From Bacillus pseudomycoides (GTDB taxonomy: Bacteria > Bacillota > Bacilli > Bacillales > Bacillaceae_G): a stretch of 60,212 nucleotides of DNA. A model generated the notes under the pieces. The model worked only from the letters and a program-made list of their open reading frames with translations, was not told the origin of the DNA and made no database searches. The first letter of the stretch is position 1, and every line of letters starts with the position of its first letter. The position numbers and the translations under genes were made by a program. The DNA is taken from NCBI RefSeq assembly GCF_002551005.1, contig NZ_NVOY01000023.1, positions 1 to 60,212 of the forward strand, read 5' to 3'. Positions 26,973 to 37,514 of the stretch are shown here, piece after piece.

Positions 26973-27233
26973 ATGGATTATTCATACGAAGATGTGTACG
27001 GGGATTTTCGAAATGGTTATCAGTTGAACGGAGAAGTCGTTTCTAGTGTGGATCCATACGTTGTGCAAACATTACAAATGATTGTTGGGAAAAATGTTGT
27101 TGTTGATACAATGCGGGGCAGTTTGCAAGGCATGTTAAAGGCTGTTAAACCAGACCATATTGTAATTGAAGAGGAAGATACACCGTTCTTTATTCGGATG
27201 CAGCAAATTGTTTGGATAACACCGGAAGAATAA
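26973..27233 (+). CDS. DUF2642 (YuzF-like) small protein
   Basis: An 86-residue acidic protein with the DUF2642 core: LQMIVGKNVVVDTMRGSLQGMLKAVKPDHIVIEE, an Sm-like beta barrel shape also seen in some spore coat proteins. No signal peptide. A GAGGGGG site precedes the ATG. It is a single gene between two terminators. Function unknown; a spore-associated role is only a family hint. Confidence 0.7.
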   Translation: MDYSYEDVYGDFRNGYQLNGEVVSSVDPYVVQTLQMIVGKNVVVDTMRGSLQGMLKAVKPDHIVIEEEDTPFFIRMQQIVWITPEE

Positions 27234-27330
27234 TGCGAATGAAAGAATCTTTGCCTTTTATCATTTGTAATGATGGTAATAACCAGGAAGTTGATTTTGA
27301 TGTAGTGTAGGTTTATAAAAAAGTTTGATA

Positions 27331-27375
27331 AAAATCACCTCGTGAGATACCGCTATCTTAAGAGGTGATTTTTTG
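27331..27375 (+). terminator. Intrinsic terminator
   Basis: AAAATCACCTC ... GAGGTGATTTTTT with an inner AGATA/TATCT helix. It can act in both directions, for the DUF2642 gene and the convergent fabZ. Confidence 0.85.
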
Positions 27376-27432
27376 TGTAAGAGAAAAATGAGTAAATTCT
27401 ATAGAAAAGAAGGTAAAGATTATAATAAATCT

Positions 27433-27870
27433 TTAGGCTGTCTTATTGTTGTAAAGAGCGAATGTAACTTCTGCTTCACAAGCGATTTCTCCATCTATTG
27501 TAGCAACAGCGTTTGCTTTTGCGATTAAACCACGGACTCTTGTTATTTCTACTTCTAAACGTAATTGATCTCCAGGGTGGACTTGTTTCTTGAAACGACA
27601 ACAATCAATACCAGCAAATAACCCAATCTTTCCTCGATTTTCATCTTTCATTAACATAATAACTGCACTTACTTGTGCCAACGCTTCTACAATTAGAACG
27701 CCCGGCATTACTGGATAATCTGGAAAGTGACCATTAAAGAACTCTTCATTAGCAGTAACATTTTTAATTCCAACTGCGCGTTTTCCTTCCTCTATTTCAA
27801 GAATGCGATCAACTAATAAAAGCGGGTAACGATGTGGAATAATTTCTTTAATTTCTTGAGTATTGAACAT
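27433..27870 (-). CDS. fabZ: 3-hydroxyacyl-ACP dehydratase FabZ (probably a second copy)
   Basis: A 145-residue hot-dog-fold dehydratase of type II fatty acid synthesis. The catalytic His is in [12 protein letters not shown] (H48) and the catalytic Glu in VEALAQ (E62). [12 protein letters not shown] and [13 protein letters not shown] are standard. From memory, the usual B. cereus FabZ differs at several core positions and sits in the murA-spoIID region, so this looks like a paralogue. It is transcribed divergently from a FabH gene, with a perfect palindrome between them, so the pair is probably co-regulated. The product could alter chain type or act in a special lipid. Confidence 0.85.
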   Translation of the reverse strand: MFNTQEIKEIIPHRYPLLLVDRILEIEEGKRAVGIKNVTANEEFFNGHFPDYPVMPGVLIVEALAQVSAVIMLMKDENRGKIGLFAGIDCCRFKKQVHPGDQLRLEVEITRVRGLIAKANAVATIDGEIACEAEVTFALYNNKTA

Positions 27871-27925
27871 AAATCCCTCTCCTTTATACTTTCACAAGTG
27901 GTATTTAATTACCATTATTTTCATT

Positions 27926-27955
27926 TTGAATTATAATCTAATATTAGATTATAAT
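27926..27955. promoter_or_regulatory. Perfect 26-bp palindrome in the fabZ-fabH divergent promoter
   Basis: ATTATAATCTAAT (27930-27942) is followed without spacer by its exact reverse complement ATTAGATTATAAT (27943-27955). For fabH, TTGAAT at 27926-27931 and TATAAT at 27950-27955 (18-bp spacer) form a promoter. The left arm carries TATAAT in the other orientation for fabZ. One dimeric repressor bound here would shut both genes. It does not match the FapR operator as I remember it. Confidence 0.65.
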
Positions 27956-27989
27956 ACTAAGTGTAATAACAGTAAAGGGGGACAAACAA

Positions 27990-29000
27990 ATGAGGTCAAA
28001 AGCAAGAATTACAGCTATTGGTACCTATGTACCTAAAAAGAAATTAACAAATTTTGAGCTTGAGCAAATGGTTGAAACAAATAATGAGTGGATTATTCAA
28101 AGAACTGGAATTCATGAACGTAGAATAACTCGTCCTGATGAATTTACCAGTGATTTATGTGTATCTGCAGTAAAAGATTTAATGCACAGATATAATAAAA
28201 AAATCGATGATGTAGATATGATTATTGTGGCAACTAGCACACCAGATTTTCCATTCCCATCCGTGTCAAGTATAATACAGGACCAATTAAATATATCCCA
28301 AACAGGTGCCATAGATTTAAGTGCAGCGTGTGCAGGATTTGTTTATGCATTGCATTCAGCACATAGCTTAATTTCATCTGGGCTCCACAAAAAAGTACTA
28401 GTAATTGGAGCAGACACAATCTCAAAAATTACGGATTATACCGATAGAAGTACATGTGTTTTATTTGGTGATGGCGCTGGTGCGGTATTAGTTGAAAAGG
28501 ACGAACAATCAAAAAGTTTCATTGGATTTCACCTAGGAAGTGATGGGAGAGGAGCTCAACATGTATATCGTCCCGGACTATCAAAAAAGGTCAATGGGAT
28601 TGAGTTAATCGATACGCAATATCTAGTGCAAAATGGTAGAGAAGTGTTTCGTTGGGTTGTAAGGAATGTTCCAAATAGTATAAGAGAGATTTTAGAAAAA
28701 ACACAAATGAATTTAGGGCAAATTGATTGGTTTATACCTCATAGCGCTAACTTAAGGTTGATAGAGCCGATTTGCGAAAAATTAGAATACCCTTTGAAAA
28801 AAACTCTTTATAGCTTAGTCAACTATGGAAATACCTCTGCCGCAACAATTCCTTTAGCTCTTGATCTTGGAATCCGTGAGGGTAAAGTTAAAAATGGAGA
28901 CAGAGTTCTTATGTACGGTTTTGGATCAGGTTTGGTTCACGCTGGGCAACTTTTAGAATTAAATTTTGACGAACAAATTCATACTCCTACACCGTTGTGA
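27990..29000 (+). CDS. fabH: 3-oxoacyl-ACP synthase III (FabH paralogue)
   Basis: A 336-residue condensing enzyme starting fatty acid synthesis from acyl-CoA and malonyl-ACP. The catalytic triad is visible: Cys114 in DLSAACAGFVYA, His in IPHSANLRLI and Asn in NYGNTSAATIP. WIIQRTGIHERR is the standard N-terminal signature. The length is that of FabHB-type enzymes. AAAGGGGG lies before the ATG. It is divergent from a FabZ paralogue across a 26-bp palindrome. Acyl preference (branched or straight) cannot be told by eye. Confidence 0.9.
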   Translation: MRSKARITAIGTYVPKKKLTNFELEQMVETNNEWIIQRTGIHERRITRPDEFTSDLCVSAVKDLMHRYNKKIDDVDMIIVATSTPDFPFPSVSSIIQDQLNISQTGAIDLSAACAGFVYALHSAHSLISSGLHKKVLVIGADTISKITDYTDRSTCVLFGDGAGAVLVEKDEQSKSFIGFHLGSDGRGAQHVYRPGLSKKVNGIELIDTQYLVQNGREVFRWVVRNVPNSIREILEKTQMNLGQIDWFIPHSANLRLIEPICEKLEYPLKKTLYSLVNYGNTSAATIPLALDLGIREGKVKNGDRVLMYGFGSGLVHAGQLLELNFDEQIHTPTPL

Positions 29001-29141
29001 TGAATACCAAATAATCAATTAGCTAACCAATGATTTGGTGAACAGGGCTGCTCTTATCGAAATACTGCTTTTCTTATTTACTACTATTAAGGAACTTAAT
29101 GCTCTTAAAAATAGCTTCAATATTAAAAAACCTACCTTTAT

Positions 29142-29230
29142 TTATTCCACATAAGTTCGATTACTTAGTTGTTGTATTAAATCTGCTAACTCAGGTAGGT
29201 CGCTTGAAATAGATTTTCTAATTTTCGAAA
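29142..29230 (-). pseudogene. N-terminal fragment of a GNAT acetyltransferase
   Basis: On the minus strand, IRKSISSDLPELADLIQQLS, the usual first 20 residues of a GNAT protein, follows a strong GAGGAGGGGGG site but lacks a proper start codon. It stops after NRTYVE. The rest of the domain is not found in 29001-29141, which otherwise shows no gene. Confidence 0.5.
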
Positions 29231-29333
29231 AACCCCCCTCCTCTAAATGAATAATTCATTTATTCTTAATTTTGCTTCTAGTATAATCGATTTAGTTGTT
29301 ATTATGAAAAAAATTTCAAAGGAGGGGTTGTTT

Positions 29334-29768
29334 TTGAAAAGAGTAAATGTAGTTTCAGCTTTCATTTATGATAGTAATGAAAATATATTAATAGTTAAAA
29401 ACAGAAAAGGGGATTCTTTTTATTGGGGGCTTCCAGGCGGAGCGGTTGAAGGAGAAGAGACTTTAGAACAGGCTGTAATTCGCGAAGTAAAAGAGGAAAC
29501 AGGATATGATATTGCTGTGGATAGATTACATTCTGTTAGGGAAATGCTCTTTGAAGAAAGAGGCCATCATGCTTTAATCATTACTTTTTATGCAAAGATT
29601 ATTGATGGTGAAATAAACATTAATGATCCAGATAATGATATTGTAGAAGTTAGATGGGCAAATAGTGAAGCCGTAAAGGAATTCATGCCGTCTTTATTTG
29701 AGATGTTAAAAATGAATTGTGATAAGGAAAACATACAGGCTTTTTATGCGTTTGAAGGTACCAGATAA
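29334..29768 (+). CDS. Nudix hydrolase
   Basis: A 144-residue hydrolase. The Nudix box is complete: GGAVEGEETLEQA then REVKEETGY. NVVSAFIYDSNENILIVKN is the first strand pair, and the remainder fits a short MutT-like fold. The start is TTG at 29334, preceded by AAAGGAGGGG six bases upstream; longer in-frame starts lack a site. Substrate unknown. It is convergent with the bacillolysin gene through a shared terminator. Confidence 0.85.
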   Translation: MKRVNVVSAFIYDSNENILIVKNRKGDSFYWGLPGGAVEGEETLEQAVIREVKEETGYDIAVDRLHSVREMLFEERGHHALIITFYAKIIDGEININDPDNDIVEVRWANSEAVKEFMPSLFEMLKMNCDKENIQAFYAFEGTR

Positions 29769-29872
29769 AATCAAGAAAAGGTTTTATTTTTAATAAAAGT
29801 GTAGTGTACATAGTGGTAATTAGCATTTATGTAATAGATTATGGAATTTTATATGGTATTCTGTACGAAAGC

Positions 29873-29917
29873 AAAGAGGCTGTCCCAAAAGTGAAACTTT
29901 TAGGACAGCCTCTTTTA
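29873..29917. terminator. Large bidirectional terminator
   Basis: AAAGAGGCTGTCC (29873-29885) pairs with GGACAGCCTCTTT (29903-29915), and inner CAAAAGT pairs with ACTTTT. The GAGGCTGTCC stem is a common terminator sequence in Bacillus as I remember it. Confidence 0.85.
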
Positions 29918-29938
29918 CTATACAAAGGGGAGTGGTAC

Positions 29939-31923
<1,985 letters not shown>

Positions 31924-32475
31924 ATGAATCAAAAGCTTTCCACAAAACTAGTTGTAGCAATTGGAATTGGTTCAGCAATATACGGAGTATTAGGATTATG
32001 GGGATTTTCTATTGCGCCGAATACTTTTATTAAACCAGCACTTGCTTTATTAACGATTTTCGGTGCTATCTTTGGACCAATAGCAGCTTTATTAATTGGA
32101 CTTATCGGTCATACAATTACAGATGCTATTGCTGGTTGGGGCATTTGGTGGGGCTGGGTGTTAAGCTCAGGAATCATTGGTTTATTTATGGGATTTGTTC
32201 AAAAGCGCCCTGCATTTAGTGTGAAAAATGGTACGTATAGTAGGGGAGATATTGTTCATCTTTCTATTATGGGTGTAATTGGTATTCTTTTAGGAATCGT
32301 CTTTGCTGGTTTATTTGACATTTTCATTATGGGCGAACCGTTTGATAAAATTGCTATTCAAGTAGGCGGTGCGATTATTGCAGATGTTCTCGTATTTTTC
32401 ATCCTAGGCTTACCAATCGTGTTAGGACTTGCGAAGGCGAATAAAAAGAATACACAATTAAAGGTCGAGAAATAG
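31924..32475 (+). CDS. ECF transporter S component, UPF0397 family
   Basis: A 183-residue membrane protein with about six spans that captures a micronutrient for an energy-coupling-factor transporter. [20 protein letters not shown] and [18 protein letters not shown] are UPF0397 signatures; [13 protein letters not shown] forms span 4. The ligand is not known to me. GGAGGGGG lies seven bases before the chosen ATG. It is followed after 10 bases by the ATPase and then the T protein, forming a complete dedicated ECF operon. Confidence 0.85.
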   Translation: MNQKLSTKLVVAIGIGSAIYGVLGLWGFSIAPNTFIKPALALLTIFGAIFGPIAALLIGLIGHTITDAIAGWGIWWGWVLSSGIIGLFMGFVQKRPAFSVKNGTYSRGDIVHLSIMGVIGILLGIVFAGLFDIFIMGEPFDKIAIQVGGAIIADVLVFFILGLPIVLGLAKANKKNTQLKVEK

Positions 32476-32485
32476 GAATATGAAT

Positions 32486-34183
32486 ATGAAACCGATTGTT
32501 TCGTTTGAAGAATTCACATTTCAATATAAAAGCGTAGCTGAACCGACGATACAGGATATTACCTTTCATATTTATCCTGGTGAAAAAGTGTTAATTGCTG
32601 GGCGAAGCGGGTCGGGAAAATCTACATTAGCTCATTGTATCAATGGGCTCATTCCTTTTTCTTATGAAGGGACAAGTAAAGGGAATCTTTCTGTATGCGG
32701 TATGGATCCTAGACATACGAGTATATTTGAGTTAAGTCAACATGTAGGAACGATTCTGCAAGATCAAGATTCTCAATTTATCGGATTAACGGTTGAAGAA
32801 GACGTTGCGTTTGCGATGGAAAATGATTGTATGGGGCAAGAGGAGATGAAACGAATTGTAGAATGTTCACTTGAAGAGGTAGACATGATTAAGTTTCATT
32901 CACATAGTCCTCACGATTTATCAGGAGGACAAAAACAGTCCATTTCTCTTGCAGGTGTACTAGCTACAAATACTGAGATTTTGCTGTTTGATGAACCTTT
33001 AGCAAATTTAGATCCTGTAAGCAGCGAAAAAGCAATTCAATTAATGAAAAAGATTCATAGACAAACGAGTAAAACAATAATCATTATAGAGCATCGCATT
33101 GAAGAAATACTCGATCTTGATTTGGACAAAATTATCGTTTTGGAAAATGGGCGTATTGCTGTAATTGAAGCACCGCTTGAACTATTACAAAAAAACGTTT
33201 TACAAAAAGCAGGGCTGAGGGAGCCTGTATACGTGGAAGCATTAAAAACATTGGAATATCCACTTTCGGATGAAGAAGTGTATCCGATAAAAAATGTTAA
33301 TTCTCATACATTACACGAAGCGCTATCAAAATGGCTGTTACAAAATCCGGTACATACAGAAAGATTCGAAAAAAAATGTATATGTAAAATAGAGAATATA
33401 TCGTTTGCATATCCAAATAGTAATTTTGCATTGAAGGATATATCTTTGCCTATATACAAAGGAGAAGTCCTCGCTCTTTTAGGAAACAACGGTTCTGGAA
33501 AATCTACACTTGCTCATATCATGACGGGAATGAAAAAAGCTCAGAAAGGTAAAATTCTTTTAGAAGGAACAGATATAACAAAATGGTCAATCCGAAAGCG
33601 GGGAGAGGTGGTCGCTTATGTGATGCAAAACCCTAATCACATGATTACACAAGCGACAGTTTGGGAAGAAGCTGCATTTGCTTTAAAACGGAAGAATGCT
33701 TCGGAAGAAATGCATAAAAAAGTAGAACATGCATTACAAATTTGTGGTTTGTATCCATTTCGAAATTGGCCAGTACAAGCATTAAGTTATGGACAAAAAA
33801 AGCGTCTAACGATAGCCTCGATTCTCGTTACAAGTCCCAAACTTATTATTTTAGACGAACCTACTGCAGGACAAGATTATTTTCACTACAAAGAGTTTAT
33901 GAATTTTATAGGGAAATTAGCGAAATGTGGAATTTCCTTTTTATTGATTACACATGACATGAACTTAGCGATAGAATACGCAAATCGCGCGATTGTTCTA
34001 CATAATGGCGAAATCATTGCAGATGATGCGGTAACTACCGTGTTAGCCAGTGAGCATGTTTTAAAACGTGCAAACCTCCGTGAGAGCTCACTTACCCGTC
34101 TAGCGAAACAAGGGAACATGCCAATTCCACAGCTATTTGTTCAATCTTATATGGAAGAAAGAAGGAGGAACCGTCGTGAGTAA
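32486..34183 (+). CDS. ECF transporter double ATPase (fused A1-A2)
   Basis: A 565-residue cytoplasmic protein with two ABC ATPase domains in one chain. Domain 1 has GRSGSGKST, LSGGQKQS and LLFDEPLANLDP. Domain 2 has GNNGSGKST, LSYGQKKR (Tyr in place of Gly) and LIILDEPTAGQD. It powers the adjacent UPF0397 S component through EcfT. ATG 32486 is chosen because AGGAAT sits at proper spacing; the ATG six bases earlier is too close. It overlaps the next gene by eight bases. Confidence 0.9.
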   Translation: MKPIVSFEEFTFQYKSVAEPTIQDITFHIYPGEKVLIAGRSGSGKSTLAHCINGLIPFSYEGTSKGNLSVCGMDPRHTSIFELSQHVGTILQDQDSQFIGLTVEEDVAFAMENDCMGQEEMKRIVECSLEEVDMIKFHSHSPHDLSGGQKQSISLAGVLATNTEILLFDEPLANLDPVSSEKAIQLMKKIHRQTSKTIIIIEHRIEEILDLDLDKIIVLENGRIAVIEAPLELLQKNVLQKAGLREPVYVEALKTLEYPLSDEEVYPIKNVNSHTLHEALSKWLLQNPVHTERFEKKCICKIENISFAYPNSNFALKDISLPIYKGEVLALLGNNGSGKSTLAHIMTGMKKAQKGKILLEGTDITKWSIRKRGEVVAYVMQNPNHMITQATVWEEAAFALKRKNASEEMHKKVEHALQICGLYPFRNWPVQALSYGQKKRLTIASILVTSPKLIILDEPTAGQDYFHYKEFMNFIGKLAKCGISFLLITHDMNLAIEYANRAIVLHNGEIIADDAVTTVLASEHVLKRANLRESSLTRLAKQGNMPIPQLFVQSYMEERRRNRRE

Positions 34184-35003
34184 GATGGGGACATTATACA
34201 TAAAAGATGAATCATATTTCCACTGTATGGATGGTGCTGTAAAGCTCATCCTATTTATTATATGGATGATTCTTACATTCTTGTTTTTTGATTTTCGTAT
34301 TTTATTATTCTTATTTCTAATTGGCTGCATACTGGTAGGTATCGCTAAAATTCCATCGCGTAGGATAATACTTATTTTTACTGTTATTTTCACATTTAGT
34401 ATTCTGAATTCTACCATGATTTTATTTATTACTCCAACACATGGATCGGAGTTAACTGGTACATATACACCACTTCTTCACATTGGTTATGCGACTATTA
34501 CACTTGAAACTCTTTTTTATGCAATGACATTATCATTAAAATATTTTACCTTATTACCGTTTACACTTATTTTTATTTACACAACACATCCAAGTCAATT
34601 TGCCAGCAGCTTAAACAAAATTGGACTCCATTATAAAATAGCCTATGCAGTTAATATTGCACTGCGCTATATTCCGAGCATACAAGCAGAATACGAACTC
34701 ATTAAACATGCGCAAGAAGCACGGGGGATTCCGTTTCATAAAGGAGAAGCAACTCTTTTTCAACGCATTAAAAATCGAGTGACGATTTTTTGGCCGCTTG
34801 TAATCAATTCATTGGATCGAATTGATACTGTTTCGAATGCTATGGATTTACGAGGTTTTGGAAAAAAGGAGAAACGAACTTGGTACTATAGAACGGAAAT
34901 GCAGTCTCTTGATTATATGGCGCTTCTTATTGGTGTTTGTGTTTTGATTATCGCTATTTATTTAAAATTTACAACTTTTCATTCGTTTTGGTATCCTTTA
35001 TGA
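34176..35003 (+). CDS. ECF transporter transmembrane (T) component
   Basis: A 275-residue membrane protein with five to six spans. It has the CbiQ/EcfT coupling helices: IKHAQEARGIPFHKG (first Ala-Arg-Gly motif) and AMDLRGFGKKEKR (second, xRG). The two motifs contact the two halves of the fused ATPase. GTG is chosen with GAAGGAGG seven bases upstream, overlapping the ATPase end. It is the last gene of the operon. Confidence 0.88.
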   Translation: MSKMGTLYIKDESYFHCMDGAVKLILFIIWMILTFLFFDFRILLFLFLIGCILVGIAKIPSRRIILIFTVIFTFSILNSTMILFITPTHGSELTGTYTPLLHIGYATITLETLFYAMTLSLKYFTLLPFTLIFIYTTHPSQFASSLNKIGLHYKIAYAVNIALRYIPSIQAEYELIKHAQEARGIPFHKGEATLFQRIKNRVTIFWPLVINSLDRIDTVSNAMDLRGFGKKEKRTWYYRTEMQSLDYMALLIGVCVLIIAIYLKFTTFHSFWYPL

Positions 35004-35025
35004 ATAGTAAATAAATGATTATATA

Positions 35026-35060
35026 AGAAAGGAGGAAGCTGCATCGGTTTCCTCTTTTCT
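35026..35060 (+). terminator. Terminator of the ECF operon
   Basis: AGAAAGGAGGAA with TTTCCTCTTTTCT around a ten-base loop, 22 bases after the stop. Confidence 0.6.
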
Positions 35061-35115
35061 TGATGCGTCCAGCATGTACACATTTTCTAAATTCAAATTT
35101 TGAAGCGCTTCTACT

Positions 35116-35730
35116 TTAAGTTTTGAATAAAATAGACTGGTTATCTGAGACTCTTACAACAGTACATTTATTTAAAGTTTCAAAAGCTACTATTCTATCT
35201 TCAATTGTTTTTTCAGCATTATTAGGAAATAAATCCTCTCTATCATAATGAGGGGAAATATATGTATCCATTAATCCTAGTGCAGTTAAATCTTTTAAAT
35301 TTATGGTATTTATTTGAGGTGTGAAGTAATTTACAATATCGATACTTGGTCCAAGAATAACTGCCCCAGCACTTACTCCGACTATGATAACATTTTGATT
35401 TGCTAAACTTTTTAAAATTCGGTCACAGCCGCTTTTTTTTTTATGATATAACAAATAAAATGGATTTTCTCCGTTTATATAAATAACATCATATTGTCTA
35501 AGAGTTTTCGGATCATCATATTCTAAATCGGTAAAATCAATCGTATGAAATCCCATTTGTATAAAGACTTCTTTTGCTTTTCTTGCATATTGATTGTTTT
35601 CTTTGGGTGGAGAGGCCATAGTTATGATTGAAACTTTTAAATTACTAAATTTCCCCTCAATTAATTGTAAAAATTGCTTTTTGATTTGTTCTGTGAAGAA
35701 GCCGTTTGAGGTTAATAATAATTTACTCAT
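35116..35730 (-). CDS. Peptidase E-like protein (S51 family)
   Basis: A 204-residue class I glutamine-amidotransferase-like fold. GVSAGAV near residue 118 holds the nucleophile Ser. INGENPFYLLYH corresponds to the GGNTFQLL strand but with substitutions (NGEN), so specificity may differ from the Asp-X dipeptidase. MDTYISPHYDRED provides the His (SPHYD). It is a single minus-strand gene. The function is probably dipeptide or cyanophycin-like cleavage by family; not certain. Confidence 0.75.
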   Translation of the reverse strand: MSKLLLTSNGFFTEQIKKQFLQLIEGKFSNLKVSIITMASPPKENNQYARKAKEVFIQMGFHTIDFTDLEYDDPKTLRQYDVIYINGENPFYLLYHKKKSGCDRILKSLANQNVIIVGVSAGAVILGPSIDIVNYFTPQINTINLKDLTALGLMDTYISPHYDREDLFPNNAEKTIEDRIVAFETLNKCTVVRVSDNQSILFKT

Positions 35731-35861
35731 TTTAGATCACCATCTTTTGAAAAAAATATAAGTTAAAAAACGATATAAAACAAAAAGTAAGTGCAGGTCA
35801 TATTGTATTCTGCATTGCGACGACTTATAGAAAAATATATATGGATATATAGAGTTTCTTG

Positions 35862-36161
35862 TTAATAAGGAGTTATTCCTTTAAAAAATGGAAAGATAAT
35901 AATAATTAAAGATATTAGTAATAACATACAAGTAAAAAAAGGGAATGGAAATCTTTTTCCGCGTACAGATTTTAAAATAATTCTATAAATGAAATATAAA
36001 ATAAAAGCAGTTGCTACACAAATTACCCAAACGTTTCCTTGAAACTGTACATTAGCAAATTTATAAATGGGCTCAAGAATATAAACGGTAACAATAACTC
36101 CAATAATATAGAATCCTAAAATTTTCATTGTTTCTATTAAAGATTTTAAAAAAATATTCAA
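35862..36161 (-). CDS. Small three-span membrane protein
   Basis: A 99-residue protein with hydrophobic spans at about residues 12-32, 43-63 and 77-95, with a basic loop RIILKSVRGKRF between the second and third. No family recognised. The start TTG at 36161 is preceded by GAAGGAGG; the longer frame begins within that site. It is a single gene in an AT-rich stretch. Confidence 0.6.
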   Translation of the reverse strand: MNIFLKSLIETMKILGFYIIGVIVTVYILEPIYKFANVQFQGNVWVICVATAFILYFIYRIILKSVRGKRFPFPFFTCMLLLISLIIIIFPFFKGITPY

Positions 36162-36344
36162 TCGTTTTCCTCCTTCAATATGATACATATTTTTTACTTC
36201 AATTTATGATGAAATACTTTAAGGGATGATAAAAAATGAAAGTAGTGATTTGAAATATGGTTTTATAGTTTCGGCTAGGAATTTTTACACAGTTTGTCGA
36301 ATATTCCAAAGCAATCATATTTTTTAGTTGAAGGAGATGTTGTA

Positions 36345-36854
36345 ATGGAAGTAACTATTCGACCCGTTCAAATACAAGATGCTAGCGCAATTCATCGGAT
36401 ATGTATACAAGATGAAGTTTTGCCATATATGGTTTTCCTGCCAAGCATGCGAGTAGATGCTATGGAAAATAGAATTCGTAATTTAGGACCTAATCAATTC
36501 GAATTTGTTGCAGAGCTTGATGGTAATGTTGTTGGGTTTGTAGGTTTAACGCAAGGGCAAGGCCGAAGATCGCATGCGGGAGATCTATTTATTGGTGTAG
36601 ATAGTGAATATCATAATAAAGGAATAGGGAAAGCATTACTCACAAAAGTTCTCGATCTTACAGACAACTGGTTAATGCTTGAACGGGTAGAACTGGGTGT
36701 TCTTGAAACAAATCCTAGTGCGAAGGCTTTATATGAAAAGTTTGGTTTTCGAGAAGAGGGAATAAAGAAGGGAAATTTGAAGGCAAACGGTACATTTGTT
36801 GATGAAATCATGATGAGTCGCTTTCGTCCAAATGGTTTGATTATGCAAGACTGA
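36345..36854 (+). CDS. GNAT family N-acetyltransferase
   Basis: A 169-residue RimL/YhhY-like acetyltransferase. GDLFIGVDSEYHNKGIGKAL is motif A with the NKGIG loop. ETNPSAKALYEKFGF is motif B. The N-terminal RPVQIQDASAIHRI strand-helix is typical. A GAAGGAG site lies eight bases before the ATG; a longer in-frame start has none. Target unknown, possibly an amino acid or small amine. Confidence 0.85.
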   Translation: MEVTIRPVQIQDASAIHRICIQDEVLPYMVFLPSMRVDAMENRIRNLGPNQFEFVAELDGNVVGFVGLTQGQGRRSHAGDLFIGVDSEYHNKGIGKALLTKVLDLTDNWLMLERVELGVLETNPSAKALYEKFGFREEGIKKGNLKANGTFVDEIMMSRFRPNGLIMQD

Positions 36855-37514
36855 TTATTGTGTAATTACAACATAGTTAATAACGAATTGAAATTGTAAG
36901 TTGTTGAATTTAAGAAACATATCGATATAACGACTAAGTTGTACAAAGAAACGGGGCATAGACCTAATCAAGTTGCTGATGATGTTGTAAATTGGCTGAG
37001 ATAATGAGAGGAAAGTGCGGTGTTCAAAGTTGAAACCGTACTTTTTGTCGTACGCTCAGCATGCACATATTCTCTAGGGTTCATATCTTGAATCAAGAAG
37101 GCAGTAGTAGCTTTTGTAATCATCGTTATAAATCCAAAGAAAGTATTGTATGGAAAGGAAGATACAAACATTATTAATGGAAAGCATTACATAATTTAGT
37201 GATATGGTTTTGGTACTTTTTTCAGGCCCTAAATTAGATATATATGCTAAGATAGAAAAGAGATTTTGAAGAAGTGTAGCTTAGCTAACGAATAGGCAAA
37301 AGCAAACGGCTTGGTATAGGAATGAGCCATTTACTTTGAAAGACTAAATTTTATGAATTCCGACGATACCATCTTGCCAAGTGGATTATGGAAAATGATT
37401 CAAGATTGATGGGTGTTTAAATGCAGCTAAAAAGTGACAGAAAGAATCAAGGAAATTGAGAATAATCATTCTTGACTGTCAGCTGATTGTAAAATTACAG
37501 AGGGGTGTTCCTTG
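36855..37514. other. Gene-poor stretch with two degraded coding fragments
   Basis: At 36899-37003 the plus strand reads KKHIDITTKLYKETGHRPNQ then VADDVVNWLR and stop, which looks like the C-terminal end of a lost gene. At 37406-37489 there is a degraded duplicate of the start of the next gene (listed separately). The rest shows no gene. Confidence 0.35.
37406..37489 (+). repeat. Degraded partial duplication of the DUF1801 gene start
   Basis: This 84-base stretch aligns without gaps to 37543-37626, inside the next gene. Shared blocks include TTTAAATGCAGC, TTGAGAA and TTCTTGACTGT. I judge about three quarters of positions identical. The Trp codon TGG has become TGA in this copy, so it is dead. 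Confidence 0.65.

Noticed and set aside
27870-27990. FapR operator between fabZ and fabH
   Set aside because: The palindrome centre and arms do not contain the TTAGTACC-type core; GGTATTTAATTACC at 27900-27913 is also not a match.
36968-37171. 67-residue minus-strand frame
   Set aside because: It runs opposite to a degraded coding fragment, has no ribosome binding site and lacks any recognisable domain.
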